From Colias croceus (lineage: Eukaryota; Arthropoda; Insecta; Lepidoptera; Pieridae), in contig NC_059558.1 in the NCBI RefSeq assembly GCF_905220415.1, positions 74,501 through 138,500 on the forward strand: a DNA stretch of 64,000 nt. The letters are read 5' to 3'. Position 1 is the first letter of the stretch. Each line of letters begins with the position of its first letter. The notes beneath the pieces were generated by a model that did no database searches, was not told the DNA's origin, and was given only the letters and a program-made list of their open reading frames with translations. A program made the position numbers and the translations under genes. This document shows, one piece after another, positions 22,116 to 34,497 of the stretch.

Positions 22116-25100
22116 GTAAGTCAGCTTTTTATCACTAAAGATGAAGTACAGAATTAATTGAACTTTCTTTTGCAATTAATGATTAGCACTTACTTATGAT
22201 GTAAGCGCTCAGTGTGAGTAAAAATTTTAGTCTTATATTATCAAGAAATACATAATATTAGTGATATTATCACTATCGTAGAATCAAATATTTTTTTAGG
22301 CATTTTAAATTGAAAGAACTAGTTAGTTACCTATGTTTTAATTTAATTAATTGGTCGCACATTAAAAAAAATAATTATCAAAACCCATATTCAGCAAAAT
22401 ATGCATTCGCAAGCAATATAAATAGCAAAGAATAAGTAAACTAATATTATATAATATATTAATTTATAATGTATATTACTAAAGAACCATAAATATAGAA
22501 TAAGGCGTCTGACAATGAGTAGCGTCGTAAAATTATCGGTATTATGTTTATGCTGTTAGGTATGTTTTATGTATTATTATTATGAGAAGGAGATTAATCA
22601 TTACAAATAGAAATTAAATATTGGCTACATTGTTTATTGAAATTGGAAATTGAAAAGCAATTTTTGAAAAGCATTAATTGTTGAAATATTACAATTACAT
22701 CGCGATTCGCGACTGCCTGAGTTAATGTGAGTTGCATCATGCCACGGGTTTGTTGATAATAATTAAAATGATTTATATGATGTATGAAAGTTCAGGATTA
22801 GGGTTTTTAAATATCACACGGAAAAGATATTTCGTAGAAAATTCTCTGTATATCGGTTTGAATACTCGAAATTACAAATAAGGTTTGGAAGTAAATATAT
22901 TTCAGAAAAAAATGTATAAAAAGTAGTTGTGTAAAAATCAGCAGAACCTAAATTAACTAACTACTAAATATGCGATGATATTATATTGTTGCGGTGAACC
23001 TGTTCTTCTGACTCTCCAAAATGATAGAGTCAAGACTTAGGTACGTATAAGTCTATTTATTGTGACTACACGCATATCTACAAAGGTTTTTACGGAAACG
23101 AGTATAAGCAGAAACGATAATTATGATTATAGCGTAAGTGCACAATATCCCATCGGATTTGTCAGCCATTGTGCGACCAAACAAACTTGATGATGGGTCA
23201 ATCAGATGACGGGTAGCTCACGGCTCTTATTAACTGGGTTTTCCGGGAAATTCATGAACAATAGAAATATTTACCAAGTATTAGTTTAGGCCACTCCTAC
23301 ACATTACTTTACGTTGTAGTTTGTGTTTATGGGAAGTCAAATATAGATAATAATATATTTTAACTCAATATGACTTTATTTATAAGGTTATTTTTATTTA
23401 ATTATTGTTTATTTGTCGATAATTTTTTTAGTAAGGTAACTAGTAACTTCATTAGGCGCATTGAGAGTAAAATTTCAAGGTCGACGATTTTGGTACCTAT
23501 CTTTGAATCTTCCCAAAGAAGTTTCACTTCTGACACGTGCTTCTGCTTGGCACACACGCTCTTTATTATTTAATTATTGGTAAGTTAAGGAAACGTTTTC
23601 ATTTCGAGAGGCATTCTTTACACTAGAAGTGTTTTTATTTGATCACTTATTTTGATCTCTCGTATGATGAGATGCTGGACTCGTATAGCACCGGTCGCGG
23701 TCCAATGACCTAAACATTTCTTTTTGTACGCAGTATATTGTGCTTATATTATGTTCTTTTATTTTTTACGACGGTTTTTGGTTGATGATGACGAATTGTT
23801 TTTAAATTTAAATATGTAGATAATATGGTAACTTAAAAATATTTGTGATATCAGAGGTATGGATATTTCCATACTTGAATTGCATGCACTTTGTTATGAC
23901 AACAGCATTAGGCAAATAATAATTAAGTGTGTTTAGAATGATGCGGTTTCGTCGATGTGTTGCAGGGGTCGGAGGGTACGGGGGGGGGGGTATTACTGGG
24001 AAATACCGAAAGCAATGAATATGATAATAATTTTTAATAGCACTTCTGATAAGAAAATTATCCTATATTTAGTATTTTGATGGAATTACAAATTCATCAT
24101 GTTTTTAAACAGTGGACACGGAACAACAACAAGCATTTTATTTTAATTTAAATTTACAAATAGTACCTAACACAAAAGTAATTGAGTCCATACTTTTATA
24201 TTTCTATAATTATTATAAGGACTATTTTTTTAATATTCAGATGAAACAAATACTTAGTAGTGCTATTATGTTATATATTTAAACAATTAATGGGTATTTA
24301 GTTAACAAGGTAATAATAAATATAGAGTTTTACACGTACTGTAATAAATATTAAGATAAATTCAAGTAAATTATCAAGTTATTTAAGTTTTACGTAAATT
24401 GCTTAAAACTTATCTTATTGAAATCATGTTTTATCTTATTGTACAAGGAAATAGGTTTAAATATACTTTTATTTTTATCTCACTCGTTAATATTATTTTA
24501 TGCATTATTCTAAAAATAATTGTTGCGTTTAACCTTTCTTTATTGTTTGAAAAGCAAGTGCATAATAGACCCACGTGGTTGCATGAGCTTTACGCTTATC
24601 CTACGAATATGAATGTAAGTAGAGGCTAAAGCTTAATATTATAAAAAGGTATAAATAGAATTGTTTAAGTAATGGTATTTTAATTGTAATACCAATAGCA
24701 CAGTTGACAGATATAATATACGTTGTGCCAATAGTACCCATACTAGTTTTGTGTTATTTGGTTCAAATTATGTCACTAATTCGATACAGGTCTTCAATTT
24801 TAAGAAACAAGATGCGACGTATTATTGGGATATTGGCGTGTATGGAAAATACTTGCTTAAGTTTACTTTTCTTTTTGAATAATAAGTTATGAGGTTTGAC
24901 TGGTTTCTAACTTGACCAGTTATGAAAATAATTGAATTAAAATATAGGTAATTTGCTAATTGCTACGTTACGCTTTCATGAAAAAAAAGATAATATATAA
25001 GAAATTAAAAAATTCATGAATGTAACAAAATTTAAGTATCGATATTTTTTTTTGTAAAAACATTCAACGATTTATCAATGAGCAGACATTACTATGGTCG

Positions 25101-25852
25101 CAATTGGTAAGGTCCGGGTGACGAAATTTCCCATCTCAAATATTAGATATAGTTTAGTTAGTTATGTTCCGATCGTCAATATTTGCTGTTTAGTTCCGAG
25201 GTCACCGGATTTGCTCAGTACTAAGTTTTTACATATTGGCATAAGATGGTCAGGGGCGCGATCGTGGCCGTTGGACACCTCGTGTACATAATACATACAT
25301 GTTTTGTAATGGGCGTACAGCACGTATTGTTATTGGTTATAAATTACTTATAATAAATGATGTTTGCTGCGATTGTATTTGCTAGTTAAGTTCTAATGCA
25401 CCAGAACAAGACGCTGGTGTAAAGATAGTGTTCTAATAATATTATGTACCATCAACCATGGTAGTTGATATTATTTTTATTCGTAGTTGTAAAAATTATA
25501 TTATTTTGTTTGATACTTTATTGGTATAAAATTAATTTTAACAACAACAAATACACGATTGTGTCCATACTCTAGGTCTAGTACATGGTATTATGATTAC
25601 TTATCTGTTAAATTAATTGTAGTATGAGTCAAAAAATTTAAAACTGTTGACAGGGATACAATACAAGTGGCTCTACGTTGTTTTAACAACATATTGAACA
25701 ATATATTTCAATATATTATAGGTAGCTATGTTCTGTTTTGTCCTGGCCCTACGCTTTTCTATTTTATTATATTCTTTTATGTTATTTTCTATTCTATTCT
25801 GTTTAGTCCTGTTCTGTATTATTCTAAGCTATTCCATTCTATTATATTCCAG

Positions 25853-28800
25853 TTAACGTGCCAACAATCTCGTTCGGGCTGGCGCTGGGCTGGGTGTCGC
25901 TGGCGAGCGGCGAGGCGGGCGGCGCGGAGGGCGCGGGGGGAGCGGTGGCAGCGGCCGTCGTCACCTTCGCGGCGTCCTTCGTGGGCGTGCCGCTCAGTGC
26001 CAAGGCTATCACATATGGGAGGAAGTTCGCAGTCATCGCAGCTTCCGCTGGCTTCGTGGTGAGGATATCATTTTGTGTCATTTATTAAAATTATTAATAA
26101 CATTTCTCAAGATCAATTAAGGCATCATGTTTCATTTTTTAAAGTTTACAACTTCTTCCAATTTAGAAGAACTCTTTTTACAAATACCCTCAAAATGTTA
26201 CCTACCTACTTGTCGAACAGTTGCTAGAAAATATGTTCACTTCAAAGTAATTGTGCAGCAAGACTTATTATTTCTTCACCGGCCTTTAGACAAGAAGGAA
26301 AATCTAAATGCATTTGTATATGGCAGATATGCTGGTCATTGAAATTGGTGGCGACATGGGGAGGGCAGTGGTGGATAGTGGGCGGACGCGTGACGGCCGG
26401 GCTCGGAGGTGCGGCGGCCTGGGCGCTCGCCCCACTGCTCGCTAGAGAGGTGTGTGAGAGAAGTAGTAGTAATAGTAGTAGAAGTAAACTTGTAATAGAA
26501 GTAGAAGCAGTGGTAGTACCAGAAGAAATAGTGTTAAAAGCAGAAACGGAGGTTGTAGCGGTTCTTTTGCAATTTGGAACATTGCTTTCCAATCTAATGA
26601 TTCGGTAAATAATAAGAAAGAGGGAGCCAATCTAACCCAACCCATAATAATGGCATGAGTAAGGGTCAGAAAGTGATTTTCAAATTAAGATTTCACAATT
26701 TAATTTCAATAGCGTGTTTTTCGCTTAGTATATAGGTATTTTATGAGGAAATTATAAGTGTTAAAATGATGTAGATGTGCAGCGATCGTTGGCGAGGCTC
26801 GGCAGTGTCAGCCCTCCCGCTGGCACATAACTTGGGAGTGCTCCTCATGTACCTCGCTGCTGACGCCAGAGTTCCACAAAGGTAGGGTAGAATTTAAAAT
26901 GGCACTAGAAAATCTTAAAGTTTTTGGTGACAGTGAAGATTTGCGCCAAAATGGCTTATCATGGAGTGAAACAATTTATTGATAACCGTTAATAATTGGA
27001 GCGAAAATATTTTAATTAAAAAATGTTATCATGGAGGGAAAATTTAGTTGATGATCAATATTATAAATAAATCTGTTTCAGGACAGTTCTGTGGTGGTGT
27101 CTCGGTCTGTCCGTGTGTCACTGCTTCGTGTTCCTGTTGATGCCAGAATCGCCATCTTTCCTTGCGGCTAAAGGAAAAGATGAGGTTACTTTCAATTTTA
27201 ATTTCTTATTGCGCATAGAAGGTCAAAATTTTCATAATGATATGGGTTAAGGTATAGTTAGAAAACTGATGGTTCTGTAAAAAATGTTTTTGGAACACTT
27301 CTTAAATCTTAAAAGTAAGATTACAGCCGAAAGCCAATTCTTATTTTTAAGATTTAAGAAGTGTTTTATTTTGGGAATGTAATAAAATATGCGCCATTTA
27401 GGAAGCCCGCACGGCGCTGGCGTGGCTGCGAGGCCGCTCACCGCTCGACCCTCAACTGGAAACAGAACTGAAGACTCTGCCTCCGCTAGATGATCAGCAG
27501 CAGTCTTCCTTTAATCTGGCCAAAGAAATGCGTAAGTTATTGAATAATAACTGTTAACAAAAACACAATTTATTATTAATTTAAAAATGCAGAGCCGTTT
27601 CTGTATTGCCTTTCCTGTAACATCCATAACGCAACTTTAATTTTTTTCTGTTTACGTTACATTACAGAACCTTGCGATACTAAACCCCATGGAGAATAAT
27701 AAACATATTCTTTAGTAAGTTTTTGCCACATATTCGCATTAGATTCTTTATTTGTCTTCCAGTCCCAGTCTTTCCTTCTATGTTATAGTCATTTGTGTGT
27801 TGTATGCCTTTCAGTGGCAGATAGACAACGACGAGTGGCCTTTATAATAGGTGGTCTAGCGGTGGTGGGGCAGGAGGCGTGCGGCGTGCTGGCCATCCTG
27901 CAGTACGCGGAACGCATGTTCGTACTCGCGCGGGACGAGGCCAGCCCTATACTGGGTAATGTTACTGATTTCTAAAATATGTACACAAATGTAGACAGTG
28001 ACGTGGAAAACCGTAAGAAGGAACCTCTTTTTTGCAAAAATTTTAAAAAATTATGAACATTATACAGTAGACAGATAATAACGATGAAATAAAATGTAAC
28101 TGTTGTTTATAAACAGTGAACATCACATCACCGGTGGCAGCAAGCGCGCTGGCCCCGCTCGAGCTGGCCACGCCAGCGCGCCACGCGCTGCTGCTGGGCG
28201 CGGTGCAGCTCGCCGCCTCCGCGCTCTCGCTCTACTTGGTCGAGCGGCTCGGCCGCAGAGTGAGTACATACACATATTATACAGGGTGTAATCGTTAAGT
28301 GTGCACAAGTGATTATTCCGTAACTATTACAGATATCAAAAAACTTTGAACTGATATCGAAAGTACTTACCCTAATGAGTAAAATGGCCATAATAAATTT
28401 TTAAAAATAAAACGAGAAATATCTAAAAAAATAACTTAAAAAAGATTTAAGCATTTTCTTTCTTTTTTTGTTTTCTGCTTTAATTACTTCGCAAATTTGA
28501 AGGAAAGTTCATTTAGAAGCTGTAAATAGAGCTCTTCATTGTATTGCACAATGAGGACGTCACTTCGAAAATCTGCTATGAATACAAAATGTATGGGAAA
28601 TAAAATGTATGGGAGCTGTTGAGGTAACATTTTTGGATATTTCTCGTTTTATTTTTAAAAATTTATTATGGCCATTTTGCTCATTAGGGTAAGTACTTTC
28701 GATATCAGTTTAAAGTTTTTTGATATCTGCAATAGTTACGGAATAATCGCTTGTGCACACTTAACGATTACACCCTGTGTACGTGATACGTGTAAAATTA

Positions 28801-29493
28801 ATAAAAATAATTTTTCATGCATTATGTTTCAGTTGTTGATAGTGTGGTGTGCGTGGGGCGTGGGAGGTGCGCTAGCCACGGCGGCAGTGCTGTTGGGCGT
28901 GGGCGGTGTGGAGGGCGCGGGGGGCGCGGGGGGAGTGCAGGGCGCCGCGCTGGCCATCGCCGTCGCGGTCGCGATCGACGCCGCGGGGCTCCAGCCGGCG
29001 CCCTACGCCCTGCTCGCTGATATGTTCCACTATCAGGTGTTGTATGCCGATGAGATAAGCTATTGTAGAACGTTTGACACTGCTATAATTTCTTTTTTAC
29101 ATTGGTAGTGAAGTTATTAAGTTTTTAAATTTTACATTCATACCTAATAACACGGGGTTTTTGCACCTACTAAAAACAGCTATATTATTCTTCTAGTATC
29201 GCGGCTGTGCCCTGATGCTTGTCACAGCGGCTGCGTGTCTCGGCAACGCAGTAGAAGTAGGTATCTTCCCCATCGTAGCGTCGTACGGCGGGCTGAAAGC
29301 GGCGCTCGCACTAGCCGCCTCCCTCACGCTCGCGTACGCGGTGTTCACCACCGTCGCAGTCCCGGAGACCAGGCTCAAGACTCCAGAGGAAATATACGAT
29401 GCTCTCGCGCCGAGGGAACAGCCGTGTGAAAGTGTTAAAGTGAAGGATTGTGGGACTAGTGAAAGTAAAGAAACAGTGTGCACTAGGTTTTAA
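25853..29493 (+). CDS. Facilitated trehalose/sugar transporter (Tret1-like, major facilitator superfamily), first exon missing
   Basis: Nine exons join in frame: 25853-26058, 26327-26449, 26775-26881, 27082-27184, 27402-27531, 27815-27955, 28117-28259, 28833-29036 and 29197-29493 (stop TAA). They give about 484 residues. The product is a multi-pass plasma-membrane carrier for trehalose or a hexose. Evidence includes the loop YGRKF after the second membrane segment, GGRVTAGLGG, DRWRG, MPESPSFL before the central loop, VERLGRR in the second half, and a PETRLKTPEEI tail. All belong to the sugar-porter signature set. Hydrophobic Ala/Gly/Leu-rich segments alternate as expected. The frame enters 25853 in phase 1, so an upstream exon with the initiator Met exists but was not found. 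AATAAA signals lie at 29510 and 29527. The exact substrate cannot be read from sequence. Confidence 0.88.
26456..26530 (+). repeat. AGT/GAA-rich trinucleotide microsatellite
   Basis: An imperfect run of AGTAGTAGTAAT/GAAGTA units directly follows the donor of transporter exon 2. Both strands give low-complexity frames here (poly-Leu on minus), which should not be taken as genes. Confidence 0.7.
28281..28778. mobile_element. 498-bp foldback MITE in a transporter intron
   Basis: ACAGGGTGTAATCGTTAAGT at 28281 returns inverted, ending at 28778. Close similarity continues inward for roughly 130-150 bp on each arm ('ttttatttttaaaaatttattatggcc'). It sits in the intron between transporter exons 7 and 8. 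TA next to each end suggests a Tc1/mariner-type target. It encodes nothing. Confidence 0.8.
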
Positions 29494-29532
29494 GTTATGT
29501 AGTAAGCTTAATAAATGTTGTTGTTGAATAAA

Positions 29533-30736
29533 GTTGTTTTTTATTGAAGTATCAGTAGAGATCGGTGAAGATGTAAACCATCGATATAGACATATTTGGT
29601 GTGTAGCTTTAAAACTTTAGAAAACGTATTTCAAGTGACGTTATCATTTTATTCTTATTCTTGAGCTTGGATAACGCAGCGGCCGTAAATTAAATATGTC
29701 TAAAAGTTCATATAATTTACATTCTTGTAATGAAAACTTCATTTCAGCTGAAAATTTTTGATTGGCTATTTCATGCAGGGGCAAAGTTTGGCCATTGAGC
29801 TAGTGTGGGCACTTTCACAGCATGCGATACGACATGTTTCCGATAGTGAAAAATGTATTTATTTAAAAACATAATAATATGTTTGTGAACAACTTAATAC
29901 ATTCAAGTTAACATTGAACGTTTTGCATACATCTGGCTTAAATGAGATTATGAGATAATATGCAATGAATTAATAGACTGTGTAACTTAAACCAAACGGG
30001 TGGATTATTGTGAATACGATCATATTATATAGGGTTGTCCGAAAAAAGTCTGTCCTGAAATACGGTTGCCGAATTTCTAGAAATTATAGCCTGGCCAAGA
30101 TTTTATCAGACAACCCCTATATTTTATCATTTTTAATATACTAAATTACCAATCAAATAATTTTTATCCATTGAACAGATCGGTGAAGGTCGATGTTATA
30201 TCAGATTTTAGACCATTAGGTATATCGGTTTGTCATTACGCTAAACTCTAAAGTATCGAATGTAGTAAAGGCTCTACTTCCTATAATTTTTATTTGCCTG
30301 CTTCGAGCGAAATCGATTTATTGAATGAGTAGACTGTAGGGAACTCATTCAGTTTGATATTGAGAAAAGTTCTAATAGAACTTTCTACTAATTTTATTTA
30401 TATAATAATTTTATTCGTTTCTTATTTAGGACTTGTTTAGTTGGTATGTTTAATAAACTAAGATGCCGTGACCATCACCTACCTTGTGGGAAAATGTAAA
30501 AATGAAAATGAAAATTCCATGGGCATCTAATTCTCATCATTTAATTTAAACTTTGATTTAAGTAGCCAGTAAGCCAGTAGGTATGTCATCAGTACATTTC
30601 TGCATTTTTACATTATACCTAATTATGCTTCCAAACTTCGACTTCAAATATAATATAATACTTAGGTACGTACCTACAATCTGTTCTTAAATGAGCTTTA
30701 TTATTTTAATTTTCTGGAAATAAAATGGTATAATGT
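29533..30736. other. Non-coding DNA between transporter and P-like element
   Basis: This AT-rich sequence lacks open frames or recognisable repeats, apart from a short complementary pair 'gttgtccgaaaaaagtctgtcc' and 'cagacaaccc' near 30034-30116. Confidence 0.4.
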
Positions 30737-32457
30737 CATTGAGATAATATGAATATGGAGCAGACACCACGAACAAAATCTGTGCGCCAAGCGCGGCGGC
30801 GCGGGGCGCGCGAATGGCGGCTAGACAGTCATAGATTATGCGATGTCACTGACTCACCGCTATAGAGGCGACACTTTGTTTCATTCTGTCTATTTTATTG
30901 GGTGCCACTCATTACATGCATGTTGACTTGAAATTTTCTTTGTACTTACTTAATATTTATTTTAGGTATAAACTGACTTTACTTAATTTTAATTGTTATT
31001 TTTTATATTTAATTTTTCTGTGATTTTATGTATGTTTCTTTGATTATTATTATTTGTGATATGTCAATTTTATATTTTATGATTGTGATTTATATTTCAT
31101 ATTATGTGTATTAGTGATTTTTGTGGGTCTTTGTTACTCTTAAATAAAGAATTTATTATATTATTATTATTTACTACGCGGGGCTAACAATATCTGGCAT
31201 ATAATATAGGATGATGTAAATAGTGACGTCATATGGTATAATTTAATTTTTTTCGCGTTTTAGGTTCAGTCAGGGCTATGGGAAGTTTCATTCCTTACAA
31301 AGTGAGCCTTTTTTAGAAAAAAATAAAATAAAAGCCGTTTATTTTTTTTTCCTCAGAACATGTTCCCGGCTCAGAAATTGCTTGTATTGCCAATACTATT
31401 GTAGCACACCTTCGGCTAAAATAAATAAAATAATAATAATGTTAGTGATGGCTAAAATAATATTTTATTTGTTATACAAATCCGTAAAATTTTATTATTA
31501 TTACTAACATCAATACAAGGAACAGCAGACTTCTTTAGAAAACGCCTTCCCGCTTTTGTGGTATATTTATCCTCATCGCGAAAATGCAATGAACAGACGC
31601 AAGTTCTATCGGATGGTAACCAGGTTTCTTCACTGCGGTTGTTTTGGACAAATTTTACCCATTTTTCCCTTTCTTCACGGCCCAGACATGGAAACCTTGA
31701 ATAGAAAAAATATTAAATTTTACTTATCTCTGAACTAGAGGTCGGCCCCGGCTTCGCCCCATATTTCGCAATAAAAAGTAGCCTATGTTCTTTCTCAGGG
31801 TCTAAAGATTGTCTGTGCCAAATTTCATCAAAATCGGTCCAGTAGTTTATGAGCCTATTCATTACAATCAAACAAACAAAGTTTTCCTCTTTAAAATATT
31901 AGTGCAGATAAATAAATAATAATTCAATTATACCTACGCTCCAGTCAGTAGCTTATACAATATCAATTTAAAACTTGATTAAAATCAATTAACAAAAAAA
32001 AATTGGTGATTAAGTAATTGATTTTCATATATCATGATTTTATGCTTTTCTAAATATGTAAAATTATTATTTTATACTATAAAAATATACGCCAGCAAAT
32101 ATTACTAACAACACTTATTTCATGCCCAATGTCATATCTTAAATTTTTAATCTATGACAAAATGTCGCCCGCCAAAAATTTTGCTCTAACTAAGTTTTAA
32201 AAATTATTATCTAGTTACTTACTGATGAAAAGTTATTCCTTTGCACTTTTCCGTATTATTTGTATTATTTGTGCAATATCGTAACACACACGTAGGCATA
32301 TTTGATGCGTTTCACTTTAAAACAAATAAAAAATGAGCGTGACGTTCGCGCCAATGAGCGGAGCAAGCGACTGAGTGCAGTTACGCCAGATGACGTATGT
32401 TGAGCGGAACATATGTGATGTAGGCGGTATCGTCTCCATATTCATATTATCTCAATG
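30737..32457 (-). mobile_element. P-element-like transposon, copy 1 (non-autonomous)
   Basis: The element begins CATTGAGATAATATGAATAT and ends with the inverse, and is flanked by a perfect 8-bp duplication TATAATGT (30729-30736 and 32458-32465). CA ends, an 8-bp duplication and a THAP zinc-finger exon are the marks of the P superfamily. The THAP exon is on the minus strand, so the element's 5' end is at 32457. The rest of a transposase is not recognisable. Compared with copy 2 it carries an extra piece of about 190 bp (near 30983-31170, flanked by TTTAC and ending in TTATTATTAT) and an extra 330 bp near 31330-31660. Both copies share an internal retroposon tail (31740-31910 here). Confidence 0.88.
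32223..32299 (-). pseudogene. THAP zinc-finger first exon of P-like copy 1
   Basis: The 77-bp exon starts at ATG 32299 and ends at a GTAAGT donor. It encodes MPTCVLRYCTNN...KCKGITFH, with the C-x4-C opening and the later FH pair of a THAP DNA-binding domain. It lies 158 bp inside the element end, exactly as in copy 2. No downstream transposase exon was found. Confidence 0.6.
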
Positions 32458-32684
32458 TATAATGTATAATAATAATATACTTACTTATGGAATGTAGGAA
32501 TATGCGAAAATATTCGAAGCATTAGTTTTGTAAAAATTTATAAGAATATGCCAAACTACAAAAAAAAGTCTACTGATATATTTTAGGATACTGTTATACT
32601 TATTTCGACAGTTAGCACTATTTGAACGATATAATATTTTGTGGAAAAATAACGCAATAAATTAAACGCTGTGTTTGCAGCGCC

Positions 32685-32698
32685 GTTGCCATGACAAC
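32685..32698 (+). promoter_or_regulatory. RFX X-box, probable ARL6 promoter element
   Basis: GTTGCCATGACAAC fits the X-box consensus (GTNNCC AT RRNAAC) bound by RFX/DAF-19 factors that switch on ciliary genes. It lies in the 458-bp gap between the two P-like elements. A TATAAAAA box follows at 32710-32717. ARL6, a ciliary gene, is the next gene downstream on the same strand. The sequence match is direct; the link to ARL6 is inference. Confidence 0.55.
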
Positions 32699-32709
32699 GG
32701 TCGGTATGA

Positions 32710-32890
32710 TATAAAAACAATTGTTGTACTTGCTTAAGTTGATATTTTGCAAATTGTTATGAATTTTATTGTAATTTGTATAAAATTTATTGATATTTTC
32801 AATTGCAATCTAAAGAGCGAAGAGAAAACATATGAGATTGAACGGATAAGGTAAAAATGAATATTTGCACATTTCACCAAACAAGTTAAA
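32710..32890 (+). promoter_or_regulatory. TATA box and probable 5' untranslated exon of ARL6
   Basis: TATAAAAA at 32710-32717 would place a start site near 32740. The leader runs to AAA|GTAAGTAG, a consensus donor with its GT at 32891; GATAAG|GTAAAA near 32850 is an alternative. The partner acceptor is TTTTTCCAG at 35817, 15 bases before the ARL6 ATG. A short upstream frame (ATGAGATTGAACGGATAA) lies inside the exon. Confidence 0.4.
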
Positions 32891-33073
32891 GTAAGTAGAT
32901 ATTATTGTTTATTTACATTGAGATAATATTAATATGGAGTCGATACCGCCTACATCACATATGTTCCGCTCAACATACGTCATCTGGCGTAACTGCACTC
33001 AGTCGCTTGCTCCGCTCATTGGCGCGAACGTCACGCTCATTTTTTATTTGTTTTAAAGTGAAACGCATCAAAT

Positions 33074-33150
33074 ATGTCTACGTGTGTGTTACGATATTGC
33101 ACAAATAATACAAAGAATACGGAAAAGTGCAAAGGAATAACTTTTCATCA
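33074..33150 (+). pseudogene. THAP zinc-finger first exon of P-like copy 2
   Basis: ATG at 33074 opens MSTCVLRYCTNN...KCKGITFH and stops at a GTAAGT donor (33151). It differs from copy 1 by two residue changes that I can see (S2P and K14N in copy 1). Cys4, Cys9 and the FH pair match the THAP fold start. The rest of the transposase is missing. Confidence 0.6.
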
Positions 33151-33575
33151 GTAAGTAATTAGATAATAATTTTTAAAACTTAGTTAGAGCAAAATTTTTG
33201 GCGGGCGACATTTTGTCATAGATTAAAAATTTAAGATATGACATTGGGCATGAAATAAGTGTTGTTAGTAATATTTGCTGGCGTATATTTTTATAGTATA
33301 AAATAATAATTTTACATATTTAGAAAAGCATAGACTGGTTGTTAATTGAAAAAAGGTGAAATCATGAAATATGAAAATCAATTACTCAATCACCAATTTT
33401 TTTTGTTAATTGATTTTAATCAAGTTTTTAATTGATATTGTATAAGCTACTGACTTGAACGTATAATTGAATTATTATTTATTTATCTGCACTAATATTA
33501 TAAAGAGGAAAACTTTGTTTGTTTGTTTGATTGTAATTAATAGGCTCATAAACTACTGGACCGATTTTGATGAAA

Positions 33576-34497
33576 GGAGAATGCCCATTTTTGGTACTGG
33601 TTTTTCTCATGCATCAAGACAACAATACTATTAAAAAAAAATCTCGGCAATTTAGAGGCCTTCTTACCATCGGAAAATATATTTTGAACAGGGAATGTTT
33701 TGTAAAATCTAATAAGACATGTAATTGTTTAGATCCATTATTATAGATTAATTAGTGTCCATTACAGGTTACCACGGTAACCAAGCGGTAACTTATTACA
33801 TTTACTATGGTAAATAGCTAAATGTATTAATATCGATTATTGTTTTCATTGAATTATAAAAAAAAATCAATTAACATAAAATCACTCTTTAAGGTATTGT
33901 TTATACACTGTAGGTTGTTTTAACAAAGATAGTGAAGTAAAATAATATAAATATGTATATATAAAAAAAAAATTATTATGACATAGCTTGGTAGGTAACC
34001 AGTTATTTCTTATTTGTTTCTTTCTTCGAATATGTAGTGAAAAAATGATTCAAACAACAACAACAACAACAACATAAACCGAATTACATAAACCGAATAA
34101 AAACTCAATTGGCATTTTTTAAGTATATATTTAGGTTTTCTTGAAATCCGTCCCGGAAGATTTCTGGTGCCTACCTACACTAGCCGATGAACAGATAGAC
34201 TTTGTCTGAAAGCATAAGCTCTACGCATAGATTAAATATTATGTTAAGTAATCGAAAAATAACCTATGGACGATAAAATGTTACCTAAATCACACATAAA
34301 CCTAACTAAATCGGGGTTATTTAAGTTTTGAGGTTATTTCACATTTTTCTCAATATCTTGAAAACCCCTGTTTTTATCACAAAAAAATCAATTGGTAAAA
34401 ATCTTTTGAATATCGAAGAACCCTCCAAAACCACTCTGGCATTGACGCAACACTGTACTGTGGTCCATACTTTCATGGGCATTCTCCTTTGGCACAG
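33576..34497. mobile_element. 922-bp insertion with 13-bp inverted ends nested in P-like copy 2
   Basis: The insert starts GGAGAATGCCCAT and ends with the inverse. Copy 1 supplies the empty site 'gatgaaatttggcac', which is exactly 'gatgaaa' plus 'tttggcac' without any duplication. It holds an (AAC)n run near 34057 and no coding frame. Confidence 0.75.

Larger units (their letters stand above)
18321..25852. other. Long AT-rich non-coding stretch upstream of the sugar transporter
   Basis: I see no convincing protein-coding exon here. A hairpin lies at 18959-19007 and a retroposon tail near 19190-19400. A GC-rich island with a possible promoter lies at 21716-22115, a G10 run near 23980, and a TTCTA-rich pyrimidine stretch at 25745-25850 leads into the first recognised transporter exon. 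The missing 5' exon of the transporter should be somewhere in this stretch. Confidence 0.5.

Noticed and set aside
24399..24629. 76-codon plus-strand frame ending at a GTAAGT-like donor, as first exon of the sugar transporter
   Set aside because: The donor at about 24614 is in phase 0 while the exon at 25853 needs phase 1, and the sequence does not resemble a transporter N-terminus.
26242..26645. Leu/Ser-rich minus-strand frames
   Set aside because: They arise from the AGT/GAA microsatellite opposite transporter exon 2.
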